51,923 nt of DNA from the NCBI GenBank assembly GCA_009692945.1, contig SHYD01000008.1, positions 1 to 51,923 on the forward strand, given 5' to 3'. A program made the translations under genes and the position numbers. The notes under the pieces are model-generated. The model was not told the origin of the DNA. It did no database searches and saw only the letters and a list, made by a program, of their open reading frames with translations. Below are positions 1 through 9,143 of the stretch, one piece after another. The DNA comes from Dehalococcoidia bacterium (GTDB lineage: Bacteria > Chloroflexota > Dehalococcoidia > SHYD01). Each line of letters opens with the position of its first letter. The stretch's first letter is position 1.

Positions 1-125
1 GGTCCGGATCACGCCGCTGCGCCGCGCCTCGCCGTGCCCCAGGGGATCCAGTGCAGCTAGGATGTTGTTACGTCAGCGACACGACAACCGTGAACGGAAT
101 TCCTGCTCCGAATTGCGAAAATTTA
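1..125. other. Unassigned window edge
   Basis: This short stretch lies beyond the stop codon of dnaN. Open frames cross it in several phases, but none carries a recognisable motif or a start with a ribosome binding site. It may hold the end of a gene outside the window. I see nothing that can be named. Confidence 0.4.
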
Positions 126-1259
126 TCACCATTGAACAAACATCGGCATGACCACGTGGGTGTAGTCGTCGGCGCCGATGGGGCGGAAGACGCCGGGGCT
201 GGAGGGGCTGGTGGTCTCCAGCGCTACCTGGCCGGTGGAGAGCTCGGCGAGCACGTCGGTGAGGTAGCGGCCGTTGAAGGCGATCTTCGAGGCGTCGCCG
301 TCCACCACAGCATCCATCTCGCCGGTGTTGTCGCCCACCTCTTCGGAGCGAGCCGAGACCACCAGCTTGCCGGGCAGGCCATCGTCGCTGGGCCCCATCT
401 GGATGCGGACGATGCCGCTGCCGTCACGGGCGAAGACCGAGGCGATCTTGGTGGACCGCAGGAACTCGCCGACATCGGCTACGCAGCGGGTGCCGTGGGA
501 CTTGGGAATGAGCTGCTGGTAGTTGGGGAAGGTGCCCTGGATGATCTGGGACACCATGTCGGCGCTATTCAGGTGGAACAGCAGTTGGGTGCCGGAGGCG
601 CTGATGGTCACCGTGACCGGGTCGGTCTGGTCGCCCAGTAGGCGGGTCAGTTCGCTATAGGCTCGCGCCGGGACGATGACACTGATCTTTTCGGGTACCG
701 CCTCGCTCAACGCTACCTTGTGTACTGACAGCCGGAAGCCATCGGCGGCGGCCATGGTCAGGGATCGGTCTTCGAACTCGGTGTAGACGCCGGTCAGCAC
801 GGGACGTGATTCATCGGTGGCGGCGGCGAACACCACCCGCCCGATGGCCTTGCGCAGCACCTCGGGGTCCAGTTGCACCGAGAACCCGTCGCCCACAGAC
901 GGGATGGGAGGGAAATCGTCGGCGTCGTGGCCGCTGATGTGGGCCTCGGTACGGGCGCATTTTATCTGGACCTGGTTAGCCGGGCCCGACGAGATGATAT
1001 CGAGGCGGTCGTTGGGGAGGCTGCTCACGAACTCGGAGAGGAGCCGGGCCGGGATGGCCAGCGATCCCTCCTCCTCCACCTTGGCCCCCACCCAGCAACT
1101 GATGGCGATCTCCAGGTTGGTGGCGCACAGCTTGAGGCGCGACTCCTCGGCCACCAGCAACACATCCTGCGTGATGGGCAATGTGGTCCGGGTCGCCACG
1201 GCCCGTCCCACGATATCCAGACCACGTTTGAAGTTCTCCTGCAGGCACGAAAGCCGCAT
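126..1259 (-). CDS. dnaN: DNA polymerase III sliding clamp (beta subunit)
   Basis: The 377-residue product is the ring-shaped processivity factor that tethers DNA polymerase III to DNA. Its length matches the family (about 365-380 residues, three repeated clamp domains). Visible family marks are AAADGFRLS in the second domain, GTFPNYQQLIP at the second/third domain boundary, FNGRYLTDVL in the third domain, and a C-terminal VVMPMF segment like the usual MPM(R/K) end. The ATG at 1259 has a strong ribosome binding site (GGGAGGTGG) just upstream. No dnaA or recF is adjacent here, so the classical dnaA-dnaN order is not seen, although the far side lies outside the window. Confidence 0.95.
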   Translation of the reverse strand: MRLSCLQENFKRGLDIVGRAVATRTTLPITQDVLLVAEESRLKLCATNLEIAISCWVGAKVEEEGSLAIPARLLSEFVSSLPNDRLDIISSGPANQVQIKCARTEAHISGHDADDFPPIPSVGDGFSVQLDPEVLRKAIGRVVFAAATDESRPVLTGVYTEFEDRSLTMAAADGFRLSVHKVALSEAVPEKISVIVPARAYSELTRLLGDQTDPVTVTISASGTQLLFHLNSADMVSQIIQGTFPNYQQLIPKSHGTRCVADVGEFLRSTKIASVFARDGSGIVRIQMGPSDDGLPGKLVVSARSEEVGDNTGEMDAVVDGDASKIAFNGRYLTDVLAELSTGQVALETTSPSSPGVFRPIGADDYTHVVMPMFVQW

Positions 1260-1286
1260 CTCACCACCTCCCTATTCCTGGTTGGA

Positions 1287-1316
1287 AGTATAACCTCCCA
1301 GTCAGGTGCGGCACAA
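1287..1316 (-). promoter_or_regulatory. Candidate promoter of dnaN
   Basis: On the minus strand a TATACT -10 hexamer (1287..1292) lies 18 bases from a weak TTGTGC -35 (1311..1316), about 30 bases upstream of the dnaN start. The -35 match is poor, so this is a tentative call. Confidence 0.35.
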
Positions 1317-1361
1317 CACGACATCCAGCATCCGCGGCTTCCCCCACCACAGGATGAGGGG

Positions 1362-2912
1362 CTATAGTTCAGACCAACGAACTGCGCCCGCCACGACCGT
1401 CAGTGCGGAATGCGCTCCGAGCAGTGGGCCGGGTTCGTCCGATACTGGGTCGGCGGAGAGCAGCGCAAGGTCGGCAGCATACCCGGGAGCGACCCGGCCC
1501 AGGCGTTTCTCCTGGAAGCACGCCGCCGCGGCGCCGGAGGTGTAGAGCGAGAGCGCTTGCAGCGGAGTGAGGCGCTGCCCGGGGGTGACGGGGCGGCCCG
1601 ACGCGGAACGCCGCGTCATGGCGGCGTGCAGGCCCACCAGAGGATTGGGCTCCGCCACCGGAGCATCGGACCCGGCCGACAGCGGCACCGAGGCGTTCAG
1701 CAGCGTGGCGAGGGGATAGAGCCACGGCAACTGATCGCCGGGGACCTCGGCCAGATAGCGGTCGCCACTTTCGTGCACGAAGCCGGGTTGGGTGCAGACG
1801 TGGACCCCCAACTTGGCGAGCCGTGCCGCCTGCTCCGGGTTGCACACCGCGCAGTGTTCGATACGATGCCGTGGGTCGAACCGAGGGAAATCAGTCTGGG
1901 CACGGGTGAGAGCGGCGATGGCCGCTTCGAGGGCGGTGGGGGTCACCACATGCAGCGCCAACTGGCCGCCCGAGCGGTGGACTGCGGCGGCCATCCGGTC
2001 CAATTCGTCCTGCGGTGGATGCAGCGTGCCGCCGGATTCGTCCAGCACCAGCTTCACGGCGCCCCGCCGCAGCATCCCTGCAGCCGCCTCCCCCTGTTGG
2101 TCCCATCCCGCGACATCGTCGAATCCTGATAGGCCCATCATCAACGTGACCCGTTGTTGCAGTGCGGCGGACCGTTGCAGTCTCTGGAACAGGCTCCAAT
2201 CCGCGGGGGCGTTGCTGGCCGTGGCGTCCTGCAGTGCGGTGACGCCCCATTTGAGCAATTGGAGGCTGGCTGCAGCCACTTCCGCGGACAGTTCTCCCTG
2301 GGTGGGGCTCGGCATCACCCGCCGCACCAGGTCTTGGGCGGTCTCAAAGAGGACGCCGTTCGGCTCACCGGTGATGACGTCGCGTTCCATGAGGCCGCCG
2401 GGGGGCGATTCGGTGGCGATGGTGATGCCCGCACGCCGCAGCGCCGCGCTGTTCACCACGCAGGCATGGCGGGAGCGGTGGTAGAGGCGGACCGGGCGGT
2501 CGATGACGGCGGTGTCCAGGTCCCAGCGGGTGGGGTGCCGTCGCTCCTTCAGCGCGGTTTCGTCGTAGCCCGCCGCCCGCAGCCATGCGCCAGGAGGCAT
2601 CCCGTCAGCGGCGCGTCGGAGGGTCGTCTGGAGTTCGGCGATGGAGCCGGCGTTCCGAGGCGAACAATCGACCGCGCTGAGGTTGCGGGCGTAGGCCAGC
2701 AGATGGATGTGCGCATCGTGCAGCCCGGGGACGAGAGTGAGGCCGCCGCAGTCGATCCGCTGCGTGCTGGGCGGCGCCAGCGCTCCAACCGTCTCGTCGC
2801 TCCCGATTGCGACGATCTGATCAGCGACGATCGCAACGGCCGTTGCCTCAGGCCGAGCCGGGTCGAGCGTGTGGATGCGGGCGTTGTGGAGGAGGAGCGT
2901 GGGGGGTAACAA
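1362..2912 (-). CDS. Amidohydrolase 3 family metal-dependent hydrolase (YtcJ/NfdA-like)
   Basis: This 516-residue protein belongs to the amidohydrolase-3 group, TIM-barrel metalloenzymes that hydrolyse amide or related bonds. The N-terminal PGLHDAHIHLL carries the HxH metal ligands. VKLVLDE supplies the carboxylated-lysine position, ALHVVT and HRIEHC give the later histidines, and SAGSDAPV gives the catalytic aspartate. A C-terminal LGRVAPGYAADLALL segment closes the composite beta-sandwich domain. The only in-frame start before the first strand is TTG at 2912, because an in-frame stop lies six codons upstream. It has no clear ribosome binding site. The substrate cannot be inferred from the sequence or neighbours. 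Confidence 0.85.
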   Translation of the reverse strand: MLPPTLLLHNARIHTLDPARPEATAVAIVADQIVAIGSDETVGALAPPSTQRIDCGGLTLVPGLHDAHIHLLAYARNLSAVDCSPRNAGSIAELQTTLRRAADGMPPGAWLRAAGYDETALKERRHPTRWDLDTAVIDRPVRLYHRSRHACVVNSAALRRAGITIATESPPGGLMERDVITGEPNGVLFETAQDLVRRVMPSPTQGELSAEVAAASLQLLKWGVTALQDATASNAPADWSLFQRLQRSAALQQRVTLMMGLSGFDDVAGWDQQGEAAAGMLRRGAVKLVLDESGGTLHPPQDELDRMAAAVHRSGGQLALHVVTPTALEAAIAALTRAQTDFPRFDPRHRIEHCAVCNPEQAARLAKLGVHVCTQPGFVHESGDRYLAEVPGDQLPWLYPLATLLNASVPLSAGSDAPVAEPNPLVGLHAAMTRRSASGRPVTPGQRLTPLQALSLYTSGAAAACFQEKRLGRVAPGYAADLALLSADPVSDEPGPLLGAHSALTVVAGAVRWSEL

Positions 2913-2970
2913 CGATAAGTCGGTGGTTCAAGCCCGGGTGGGCCCGAGCGGGTCGGCTCCTGACAAACGC

Positions 2971-3207
2971 CTAAGCTGAGGCAAGAGTAGGTTCGGGCTC
3001 CAAGGTGACAAAAATGGGTGGGTTAGGAACCAACCCTAGCGCCATCAGATCTTCCCCTTCCAGATGAAGCGCCACCGCCTCTTGCAGGTTACTCAATGTT
3101 TCGTCGACCGTATGCCCCTGAGTTACCAGGGGGATCTCCAGGCATTCAGCCACGTAGAATTCGTCGCTCCTTCTGACCACCGCTTTGATCGTACGCTGCA
3201 AACCCAT
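2971..3207 (-). CDS. HicB-family antitoxin-like protein (orphan)
   Basis: This 78-residue protein has the partial RNase-H-like HicB fold signature: FYVAECLEIPLVTQGHTVDE, followed by an alpha helix (TLSNLQEAVALHLEGED). HicB proteins normally neutralise a HicA toxin (an RNA-binding mRNA interferase of about 60-80 residues) encoded next to them. No HicA frame fits on either side: the gap to the amidohydrolase is under 60 bases and mnmG ends 21 bases upstream. It therefore looks like a solitary HicB. The ATG at 3207 has an AGGAG ribosome binding site. The C-terminal helix-turn-helix or ribbon-helix-helix DNA-binding domain found in many HicBs is missing. Confidence 0.8.
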   Translation of the reverse strand: MGLQRTIKAVVRRSDEFYVAECLEIPLVTQGHTVDETLSNLQEAVALHLEGEDLMALGLVPNPPIFVTLEPEPTLASA

Positions 3208-3228
3208 TTCGCTCCTGTTTCCGGCTCA

Positions 3229-5298
3229 TCACACGCGGTTCTGGCCACTACCCGGCAGAGCTTCAGCGCCAACTGTAGGTGGCATGGCCCGGCCGCGTCG
3301 CCGCTCCAGATGCACCAGCAACACGCCGATATCCGAGGGCGTGACGCCGCTGAGGCGGCCGGCCTGCCCCACGGTCATCGGGCGGTACTTGGCCAACCTC
3401 TCCCGCCCCTCCCGGCTGAGGTTGGCCACCGCCTCATAGTCGAGGTCCTCGGGGATGGCGTGGTGCTCCAAATTGCGGACGCGGGCCACCTGGGTGCGCT
3501 GCTTTTCGATATAGCCGCCATACTTGCACTCCAGGTCCACCTGCTCGGCCACGGACTCGTCGCAGCCGGAAGGCGTCAGTCCGAGCGCTGTCAGATGGCC
3601 GTAGTTGACCTCGGGCCGATTGAGGAGCGCGGCCGCTGAGACGCTCCGGGTCACGCCGTCTAGCCCCAACCCAGAGAGTTGAGCCCGGGTCCCCGTGCTC
3701 ATGCTGATGAAGGTCCTGCTGAGCCGCTCCAGTTCCCAAGCGATGCGGTCCCGTTTGTTCTCGACCTGTTCGAAACGTTCCCGGTCGATCAGGCCAATCT
3801 CGTAACCGAGGGGGGTCAGGCGGAGATCGGCGTTGTCCTGCCGCAGCAACAACCGGTACTCCGCCCGCGCCGTCAGCAGGCGGTAGGGCTCCTGCAATTC
3901 CCCGGTGACGAGGTCGTCGACCATCACGCCGATGTAGGCTTGGTCCCGCGTTAGGATCACCGGTTCCCGGTGCTGTGCCCGGCGGGCGGCGTTGATCCCT
4001 GCCAGCAGGCCCTGGCCGGCGGCCTCTTCGTACCCCGTGGTGCCGTTGATCTGTCCGGCCAAGAACAGACCCGGCAGGGCCTTCGACCCCAGCGTCGACC
4101 GGGTCTGGTCCGGTTCGACGTAGTCGTACTCCACGGCGTAGCCCACACGGGTCATCTCGGCATTGGCCAGTGCCGGGATGGAGCGCAGCATTCCCAGTTG
4201 AACGTCCTCCGGCAGACTGGTGTTCGCCCCTTGAACGTAAACTTCGTTGGTCTCCCAGCCCTCTGGTTCCAAGAAGTGGGGGTGCGCATCTTTGTCCGGG
4301 AAGCGGTGTACCTTGTCCTCGATGGAGGGGCAGTAGCGCGGCCCTCTGGCCGTGATCGCGCCGTTGAACATGGGCGCCCGGTGCAGGTTGGCCCGGATGA
4401 TCTCGTGGGTGGCCTCGTTGGTGTGTACCAGGTAGCAGGGCAACTGCTGGCGCCAGGCGCCAGCGTTCTGAGCCGCTCCGGTGGGGAAAACGGGATTGGC
4501 GGGCGGGAAGCGCCGGGCCAGCGCGTCCGCGGCGTCCCTGTTCCCTGGGTGCTGAAAACTGAAATAGAGCGGCGATGGATGACCGGGGTGGATCACGGTC
4601 TGCGAAAAATCGATGGTTCGGGCGTCGACCCGCGGCGGTGTGCCGGTTTTCAGGCGTCCCAGGCGCAGTCCGAGCCCCCGCAGACAGTCGGACAGCGCTG
4701 TGGCAGGAAACTCGCCGGCGCGCCCGCCGGGAGTGACGGTTTCACCCATGATGAGGCGGCCGGACAGAAAGGTTCCGGTGGTCACCACCACCGAGGCCGA
4801 CAGATAGGTCCCTCCCGCTGCGGTGTGGACCGCCAGTCGGTCTTTCCATGGCTCGGGGACGAGGGTGGGGCCAGGCTGCGCCGAAACTCGGTGTTCCGCG
4901 TCTTCCGTTCGGTGACGTCCGATGTCCACTACCTGGCCCTGCTTCACATCCAGGTTCGGCTGCCGCTCCAGAGTGTGCTTCATATCGAGCGAGTATAGCC
5001 GCTTGTCGGCTTGGGCCCGAAGCGCCTGGACCGCCGGGCCTTTCCCGGTGTTGAGCAGTCGAATCTGGATGAAGGTCCGGTCGGTGACCCGGCCCATTTC
5101 GCCACCCAAGGCATCGATTTCTCGCACCAGGTGACCCTTGGCCGGTCCTCCGATGGAGGGGTTGCAGGGCATGGTGGCAACACCGTCCAGGTTCATGGTG
5201 AGCAGCAGGGTGCGGCAGCCCATGCGGGCGGCAGCCAGGGCCGCCTCGCAGCCTGCATGGCCCGCGCCGACGACGATGACGTCGTACTGCGAAATCAT
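3229..5298 (-). CDS. mnmG: tRNA uridine-5-carboxymethylaminomethyl modification enzyme MnmG (GidA)
   Basis: The FAD-dependent subunit of the MnmEG complex installs the cmnm5 group at U34 of certain tRNAs. The protein starts [20 protein letters not shown] with the Rossmann FAD motif. It continues with [54 protein letters not shown] and [20 protein letters not shown], all highly conserved in MnmG, and ends in the helical tRNA/MnmE-binding domain. The frame stays open another 30 codons upstream to 5388, but those residues are low-complexity and overlap degV, so I place the start at the ATG at 5298 (689 residues). That start lies 49 bases after the degV stop. The product is slightly longer than the usual 620-650. 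No mnmE is visible. Confidence 0.95.
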   Translation of the reverse strand: MISQYDVIVVGAGHAGCEAALAAARMGCRTLLLTMNLDGVATMPCNPSIGGPAKGHLVREIDALGGEMGRVTDRTFIQIRLLNTGKGPAVQALRAQADKRLYSLDMKHTLERQPNLDVKQGQVVDIGRHRTEDAEHRVSAQPGPTLVPEPWKDRLAVHTAAGGTYLSASVVVTTGTFLSGRLIMGETVTPGGRAGEFPATALSDCLRGLGLRLGRLKTGTPPRVDARTIDFSQTVIHPGHPSPLYFSFQHPGNRDAADALARRFPPANPVFPTGAAQNAGAWRQQLPCYLVHTNEATHEIIRANLHRAPMFNGAITARGPRYCPSIEDKVHRFPDKDAHPHFLEPEGWETNEVYVQGANTSLPEDVQLGMLRSIPALANAEMTRVGYAVEYDYVEPDQTRSTLGSKALPGLFLAGQINGTTGYEEAAGQGLLAGINAARRAQHREPVILTRDQAYIGVMVDDLVTGELQEPYRLLTARAEYRLLLRQDNADLRLTPLGYEIGLIDRERFEQVENKRDRIAWELERLSRTFISMSTGTRAQLSGLGLDGVTRSVSAAALLNRPEVNYGHLTALGLTPSGCDESVAEQVDLECKYGGYIEKQRTQVARVRNLEHHAIPEDLDYEAVANLSREGRERLAKYRPMTVGQAGRLSGVTPSDIGVLLVHLERRRGRAMPPTVGAEALPGSGQNRV

Positions 5299-5347
5299 CT
5301 GAAGGTCATCCGGGAGTGAGACGCCGGCATCAGGCCTTGGTGATCCG

Positions 5348-6181
5348 TCAAGCGCTGAGGGCCACTCCGAGTGCCCCCGGGCCGACATGGGTGCCGACCA
5401 CCGGACCCACCGAGGTCACGTAGCCCTTGGCGCCGGGAAACTGCCGCTGGATCCGGTCGAACAGAGCCTTGGCGTTATCGAGGCTGGAAATGTGGAGCAC
5501 GCAGAAGTCGCTGACGGAGGGGAACTCGGCCGCCCACAGGTACAGCCGTTCGATGGCGCGGCTGCGGGTGCGCACCCGCTCGATGGGATGCACCTCGCCG
5601 CCGCGCAACGTGATCATCGGCTTCACGCTCAGGAGGCCACCGAGGAACGCTGCGGCCCGCCCGATCCGTCCGCCCCGTTGCAGGTACTCCATGGTGTCCA
5701 CGAACAGCAGCAGGTGCAATTTCTCCAGTTGTCCGGCAACCTCCCGCAGGATGCCGGCCGGTTCATCGCCCCGCTGCGCCGCGGTGGCGGCCCGGATGAC
5801 CACGAGTCCCAGCGCCATCGACGTCCACAGGGAATCGACGATGGTAATCCGGCTGGATGGGCCGATCTGCTGTCGGGCCAGTTCTGCGCTGTTGATGGTC
5901 CCGCTCAGCTTGCTGGACAGGTGGATCGAAATGACATCGTGCCCCTGGTCCAGCAAACGGGAATAGACCTCGATGAACGCCGCCGGTGACGGCTGTGCGG
6001 TATGGGGAAGCGCCTTGTTCGCTGCGAGGGCAACCAGGAACCCTTCAGCGTCCAGATCGACGCCGTCGTGGTATACGGTGTCGCCGAAGTGTACGGTGAG
6101 GGGCACCACCGTGATGCCCAGGGCTGCCACGACCTCAGGCGGGATATCGGCAGTGCTGTCGGTGACGATTCGAACGGTCAT
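5348..6181 (-). CDS. DegV family fatty-acid-binding protein (FakB-like)
   Basis: DegV/FakB proteins bind a fatty acid and present it to the kinase FakA for phosphorylation. The product (277 residues) begins [16 protein letters not shown], the typical DegV N-terminus, with [18 protein letters not shown] and the C-terminal [20 protein letters not shown] (GxHxGPGA lipid-pocket motif). The ATG at 6181 has GAGGAG upstream. An in-frame extension to 6319 overlaps fakA and has no family character. The start is only 7 bases after the fakA stop. That arrangement argues that kinase and carrier are made together. Confidence 0.93.
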   Translation of the reverse strand: MTVRIVTDSTADIPPEVVAALGITVVPLTVHFGDTVYHDGVDLDAEGFLVALAANKALPHTAQPSPAAFIEVYSRLLDQGHDVISIHLSSKLSGTINSAELARQQIGPSSRITIVDSLWTSMALGLVVIRAATAAQRGDEPAGILREVAGQLEKLHLLLFVDTMEYLQRGGRIGRAAAFLGGLLSVKPMITLRGGEVHPIERVRTRSRAIERLYLWAAEFPSVSDFCVLHISSLDNAKALFDRIQRQFPGAKGYVTSVGPVVGTHVGPGALGVALSA

Positions 6182-6188
6182 TGGCTCC

Positions 6189-7847
6189 TCAGCTTTCCAC
6201 CGAACCCAGGAACGGGTAGAGGGGCTGGCCGCCCCACACCATCTCGACCTCCGGCTCATCGGGGCGCGCCCGCAACGCCGCGGCCAGGGCCGACGCTTCG
6301 CCGGCGGAGACCTCGTCACCGTAGTAGATGGTCAGCAGATAACCGAAAGGACTCTCCAAGGTGTCCAGGACCTGCTGCAATGCGGTCTCCGGCGAGCCGG
6401 TGTTCGCCACCAGGCGCCGGTCTAGGAATCCCAGCGACTGGCCGGCCCTGATAGCACGGCCATCGAGTCCGGCGTCCCGATTGGCCCTGGTGATCTCGAT
6501 GCTGCGGACCCCCTCGAAGGCGGCCGTCATGGCGCTTGCGTTGCGTTCCACTGAATCGTCGGGCCGAAGGGCCATGAGTGCCGCGACCCCTTGGGCCACG
6601 GTGTGGCTGGGGACCACGAACACCCGCTTTTGGGTCAATTGCTGGACCTGCTGGCACACCGGAACGACGTTCTTGTTGTTGGGCAGCAGCACCACCTCGT
6701 CGCCGGCTACCGCCTCAACCGCCTGGACCAACTGCTGGGCGCTGGGGTTCATCGACTGCCCCCCGGAAACCACCCGTGCCGCACCGAGGCTGTGGAACAC
6801 CCGGCCGATCCCCGGTCCCGGGGCTACCGCCACTACCGGGATCGCGATCTGCGGTTGGTTGGCCTGGGTGGCTGCCAAGAGCGCCGTCTGCTGAACCTCC
6901 ATGTTGTCGATCTTGATCCCATCTAGCGTCCCCATTTGGATACCCAAGGTCAACGCGGCGCCGGGGTCTGGGGTGTGGAGGTGGACCCGCAGGGTGGTGG
7001 GATCCCCGGCCACCAGGACGGACCTGCCGATGGCTTCAAAGATGGTGCGGACCTCCTGCTCTGAGCGGTTGCCGCCCTGAATCAGGAATTGGGTGCAGTA
7101 GCCCCAGGCCTCGCCCTGTCCCTCGGTGTGCAACTCCGCGGTGGCCTGCAGCCAGTTCGTGTCGATCTGGCCCAGCGACTCGTAGGCAGCGCCGAGGTCC
7201 CGGTTTTCGAGGAAGGCCAGAGCCCCTTCCAGAAGGAGCACCAACCCCTGGCCACCGGCGTCCACCACACCCGCCTCTCGGAGCACCGGTAGCAGCGACG
7301 GCGTCTCCGCCAGCGCCTGCCGGGCTTCGGCCAGGCTCTCGGCGATGAGCCGGTCGAGGGGCATGTCCGGCGCCACCACCGCTCCCGCCCGCTCGGCCGC
7401 TCGCCGTACCACCGTGAGCAGCGTCCCTTCCTGAGGCTGGGTCATCGACTGGTACGCCCGGTCGGACGCCGAACGGAGGGCGACGGCCACGTCTGCCGCC
7501 GTGACCGATTCCATGCCGTTCAAGCCGTCCGCGATGCCTCGAAGGATCTGAGATAGGATGACCCCGCTGTTGCCGCGCGCTCCCAGCAGCGCACCGCGGG
7601 CGATGGCCGCCGCCATTGCGCCGGCCCCGCCGGCAGCAGACCGCTCTCCGACGTCCAGCGCGGCTCGCATGGTGAGGGCCATATTGGTGCCGGTGTCGCC
7701 GTCGGGGACGGGGAACACATTCAGGGCGTTGACGGCGTCCGAGTTCTGCTCCAGCCACGCGCCGGCCGCGCGCAGCATCGCCAGCAGGGCCGGGCCGTCG
7801 CTGCTGCGGCCGGCTTGGCTGACCGAAACAACGGGCAGGTTGGTCAT
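6189..7847 (-). CDS. fakA: Fatty acid kinase FakA (DhaL/DegV-like fusion, YloV family)
   Basis: The 552-residue protein has an N-terminal DhaL nucleotide-binding domain with NVFPVPDGDTGTNM (Mg-ATP aspartates) and GARGNSGVILSQIL, then a middle domain, then a C-terminal DegV-like part with VVLLPNNKNVV. It would phosphorylate FakB-bound fatty acids. I place the start at the ATG at 7847 (MTNLPVVSV). The frame is open for another 113 codons up to 8186, but that stretch translates a mobile repeat (7943..8122) and is not protein-like. A ribosome binding site is weak. A small palindrome (TGAAAC-TT-GTTTCA, 7847..7860) covers the start region. Confidence 0.93.
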   Translation of the reverse strand: MTNLPVVSVSQAGRSSDGPALLAMLRAAGAWLEQNSDAVNALNVFPVPDGDTGTNMALTMRAALDVGERSAAGGAGAMAAAIARGALLGARGNSGVILSQILRGIADGLNGMESVTAADVAVALRSASDRAYQSMTQPQEGTLLTVVRRAAERAGAVVAPDMPLDRLIAESLAEARQALAETPSLLPVLREAGVVDAGGQGLVLLLEGALAFLENRDLGAAYESLGQIDTNWLQATAELHTEGQGEAWGYCTQFLIQGGNRSEQEVRTIFEAIGRSVLVAGDPTTLRVHLHTPDPGAALTLGIQMGTLDGIKIDNMEVQQTALLAATQANQPQIAIPVVAVAPGPGIGRVFHSLGAARVVSGGQSMNPSAQQLVQAVEAVAGDEVVLLPNNKNVVPVCQQVQQLTQKRVFVVPSHTVAQGVAALMALRPDDSVERNASAMTAAFEGVRSIEITRANRDAGLDGRAIRAGQSLGFLDRRLVANTGSPETALQQVLDTLESPFGYLLTIYYGDEVSAGEASALAAALRARPDEPEVEMVWGGQPLYPFLGSVES

Positions 7848-7942
7848 GAAACTTGTTTCAGACGTAAGCGGGTCAATCTGGTCCGAACCTGGCTGCCGGT
7901 GTGGGGCAGGTGCTGTGATGTCATGGCCGAGGGCCTCCGCTT

Positions 7943-8122
7943 GTAAGAGTTCACATTTGGGTGAACGCGTACCGAGGTGGCACGACGAACACCGCAGGCT
8001 GTGGAAACTTCTCGCAGAGCTCGAAGAGTATTGAGTGCTACCCGTGCGAAGGCCTGTTACTGTTCGAGCGAAGCGAGAATCTGCGTCGTCCCAGCGTGAT
8101 CCCCTCGAATGTGAACTCATAC
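7943..8122. repeat. Family A miniature element, copy 1 (180 bp, TIR, TSD)
   Basis: This intergenic element begins GTAAGAGTTCACATT and ends with the inverse of GTATGAGTTCACATT, giving 15-bp terminal inverted repeats with one mismatch. It is flanked by a perfect 8-bp direct repeat CTCCGCTT (7935..7942 and 8123..8130), in fact 10 bp if the bordering C and G are included. It has no coding capacity. Internal marks shared with the other copies are the blocks GTGGAAACTTCTCGC and TTCGAGCGAAGCGAGAATC. It lies between fakA and rpmB. Confidence 0.85.
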
Positions 8123-8128
8123 CTCCGC

Positions 8129-8158
8129 TTGCCCTCAGATAGCAGGTTGCCTTATTAT
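8129..8158 (+). promoter_or_regulatory. Candidate promoter of rpmB
   Basis: TTGCCC (8129..8134) and TATTAT (8153..8158) are separated by 18 bases, about 45 bases upstream of the rpmB start. The -35 starts inside the right-hand target duplication of the neighbouring mobile repeat, so the insertion lies immediately upstream of the promoter. Confidence 0.45.
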
Positions 8159-8203
8159 AACCATCGTATTCACATGGCGTAATCAACCGGCGAGGTGTGT
8201 CCC

Positions 8204-8392
8204 GTGGCTGGAAAGTGTGATGTGTGCGGCAAGGGGCCGCAATTTGGGCATAATGTGAGCCATTCCAAACGCCGCACCAACCGGATGTGGCACCCCAACA
8301 CCCACAAGAAAAAACTGTCTGTCAACGGCGTGGCCAAACGAGTAAGCGTCTGCACCCGGTGTATCAGGACGATCAACAAGCACGCTGCGTAG
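8204..8392 (+). CDS. rpmB: 50S ribosomal protein L28 (four-cysteine form)
   Basis: This 62-residue protein of the large ribosomal subunit starts MAGKCDVCGKGPQFGHNVSH. Cysteines 5, 8, 50 and 53 (CDVC and CTRC) are the zinc-ligand set of the C+ form of L28. The start is taken as GTG at 8204, with GAGGTG six bases upstream. A GTG three codons earlier (8195) is in frame but would overlap that ribosome binding site. The gene is monocistronic and the only plus-strand gene in the first 23 kb, with its own promoter and terminator. Confidence 0.93.
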   Translation: MAGKCDVCGKGPQFGHNVSHSKRRTNRMWHPNTHKKKLSVNGVAKRVSVCTRCIRTINKHAA

Positions 8393-8414
8393 GCTGGGCG
8401 CTCGCCGGTGGATC

Positions 8415-8444
8415 ACCGCCCCCGCTTTGGGGCGGTTGTATTTT
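8415..8444 (+). terminator. Rho-independent terminator of rpmB
   Basis: ACCGCCCC pairs with GGGGCGGT across a six-base loop, followed by TGTATTTT. It lies 22 bases after the rpmB stop. Confidence 0.75.
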
Positions 8445-8468
8445 GCCTCGGCGCCGGTCTTTGGGTAG

Positions 8469-9143
8469 CTATCGGACGGCTGCAGCCCGAAGCCGCTGTA
8501 GATTCTCCTGAACTGACGCTTTGGCATTGAATATGGCCGAGCCCGCCACGAGTACCGAGGCGCCGGCCGCGACCACCGCCCGGGCCGTTTCGGCGTTCAC
8601 GCCTCCGTCCACCTCCAACAGGATGGAGAACCCCGACTCATCGATCATCGCCCGCAGGCGGGCGATCTTGCGCAAACAGGCGGGGATGAAGCGCTGGCCG
8701 CCGTATCCCGGGTCCACGGTCAGGAGGTTGACCAGATCGAGGAACGGCAGCGCCTCCTCAATCGCGCTCAACGGGGTCGTCGGGTTCAGCGCGACGCCAG
8801 CTTTCGCCCCCAGTTCCCTGATGGCATCGAGGGTCCGGTGCAGATGCGTGGTTGCCTCAAGGTGTACGGTCACGATGTTGGCGCCGGCTTCGACGAAATC
8901 CTTGAGGAACCGTTCAGGTTCGACCACCATCAGGTGAACGTCGATGGGGATGGCCACCAGCGGGCGGATGGCGGCGACGGCGATGGGGCCGAAGGTGATA
9001 GGGGGCACGTAGCGGCCGTCCATGACGTCGACATGAAGCGAGTCGGCTCCTGCCAGTTGTGCCTCCACCACCTGCTCCCCCAACCGCGCGAAATCAGCCG
9101 ACAATATAGAAGGGGCGATGGTGATCGGAGCTCCGTCCATCAC
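8469..9143 (-). CDS. rpe: Ribulose-phosphate 3-epimerase
   Basis: The enzyme interconverts ribulose-5-phosphate and xylulose-5-phosphate in the pentose phosphate and Calvin pathways. The 224-residue TIM barrel shows IAPSILSADFARLG, LHVDVMDGRYVPPITFG (metal/acid-base Asp), IDVHLMV, VTVHLEA, LLTVDPGYGGQRFIP and LLEVDGGVN. The usual MTVNPGFGGQ appears here as LLTVDPGYGGQ, a tolerated variation. Its ATG overlaps the argH stop by 4 bases (ATGA), so it is the last gene of the arginine transcription unit. A second ATG one codon later is equally possible. Confidence 0.95.
   Translation of the reverse strand: MMDGAPITIAPSILSADFARLGEQVVEAQLAGADSLHVDVMDGRYVPPITFGPIAVAAIRPLVAIPIDVHLMVVEPERFLKDFVEAGANIVTVHLEATTHLHRTLDAIRELGAKAGVALNPTTPLSAIEEALPFLDLVNLLTVDPGYGGQRFIPACLRKIARLRAMIDESGFSILLEVDGGVNAETARAVVAAGASVLVAGSAIFNAKASVQENLQRLRAAAVR

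Noticed and set aside
5299..5388. N-terminal extension of MnmG
   Set aside because: Residues before [13 protein letters not shown] are not conserved in the family and would overlap degV.
7847..7860. TGAAAC-TT-GTTTCA as a fatty-acid regulator operator at fakA
   Set aside because: The palindrome is short, overlaps the start codon and matches no operator I can name. It is mentioned under fakA only.
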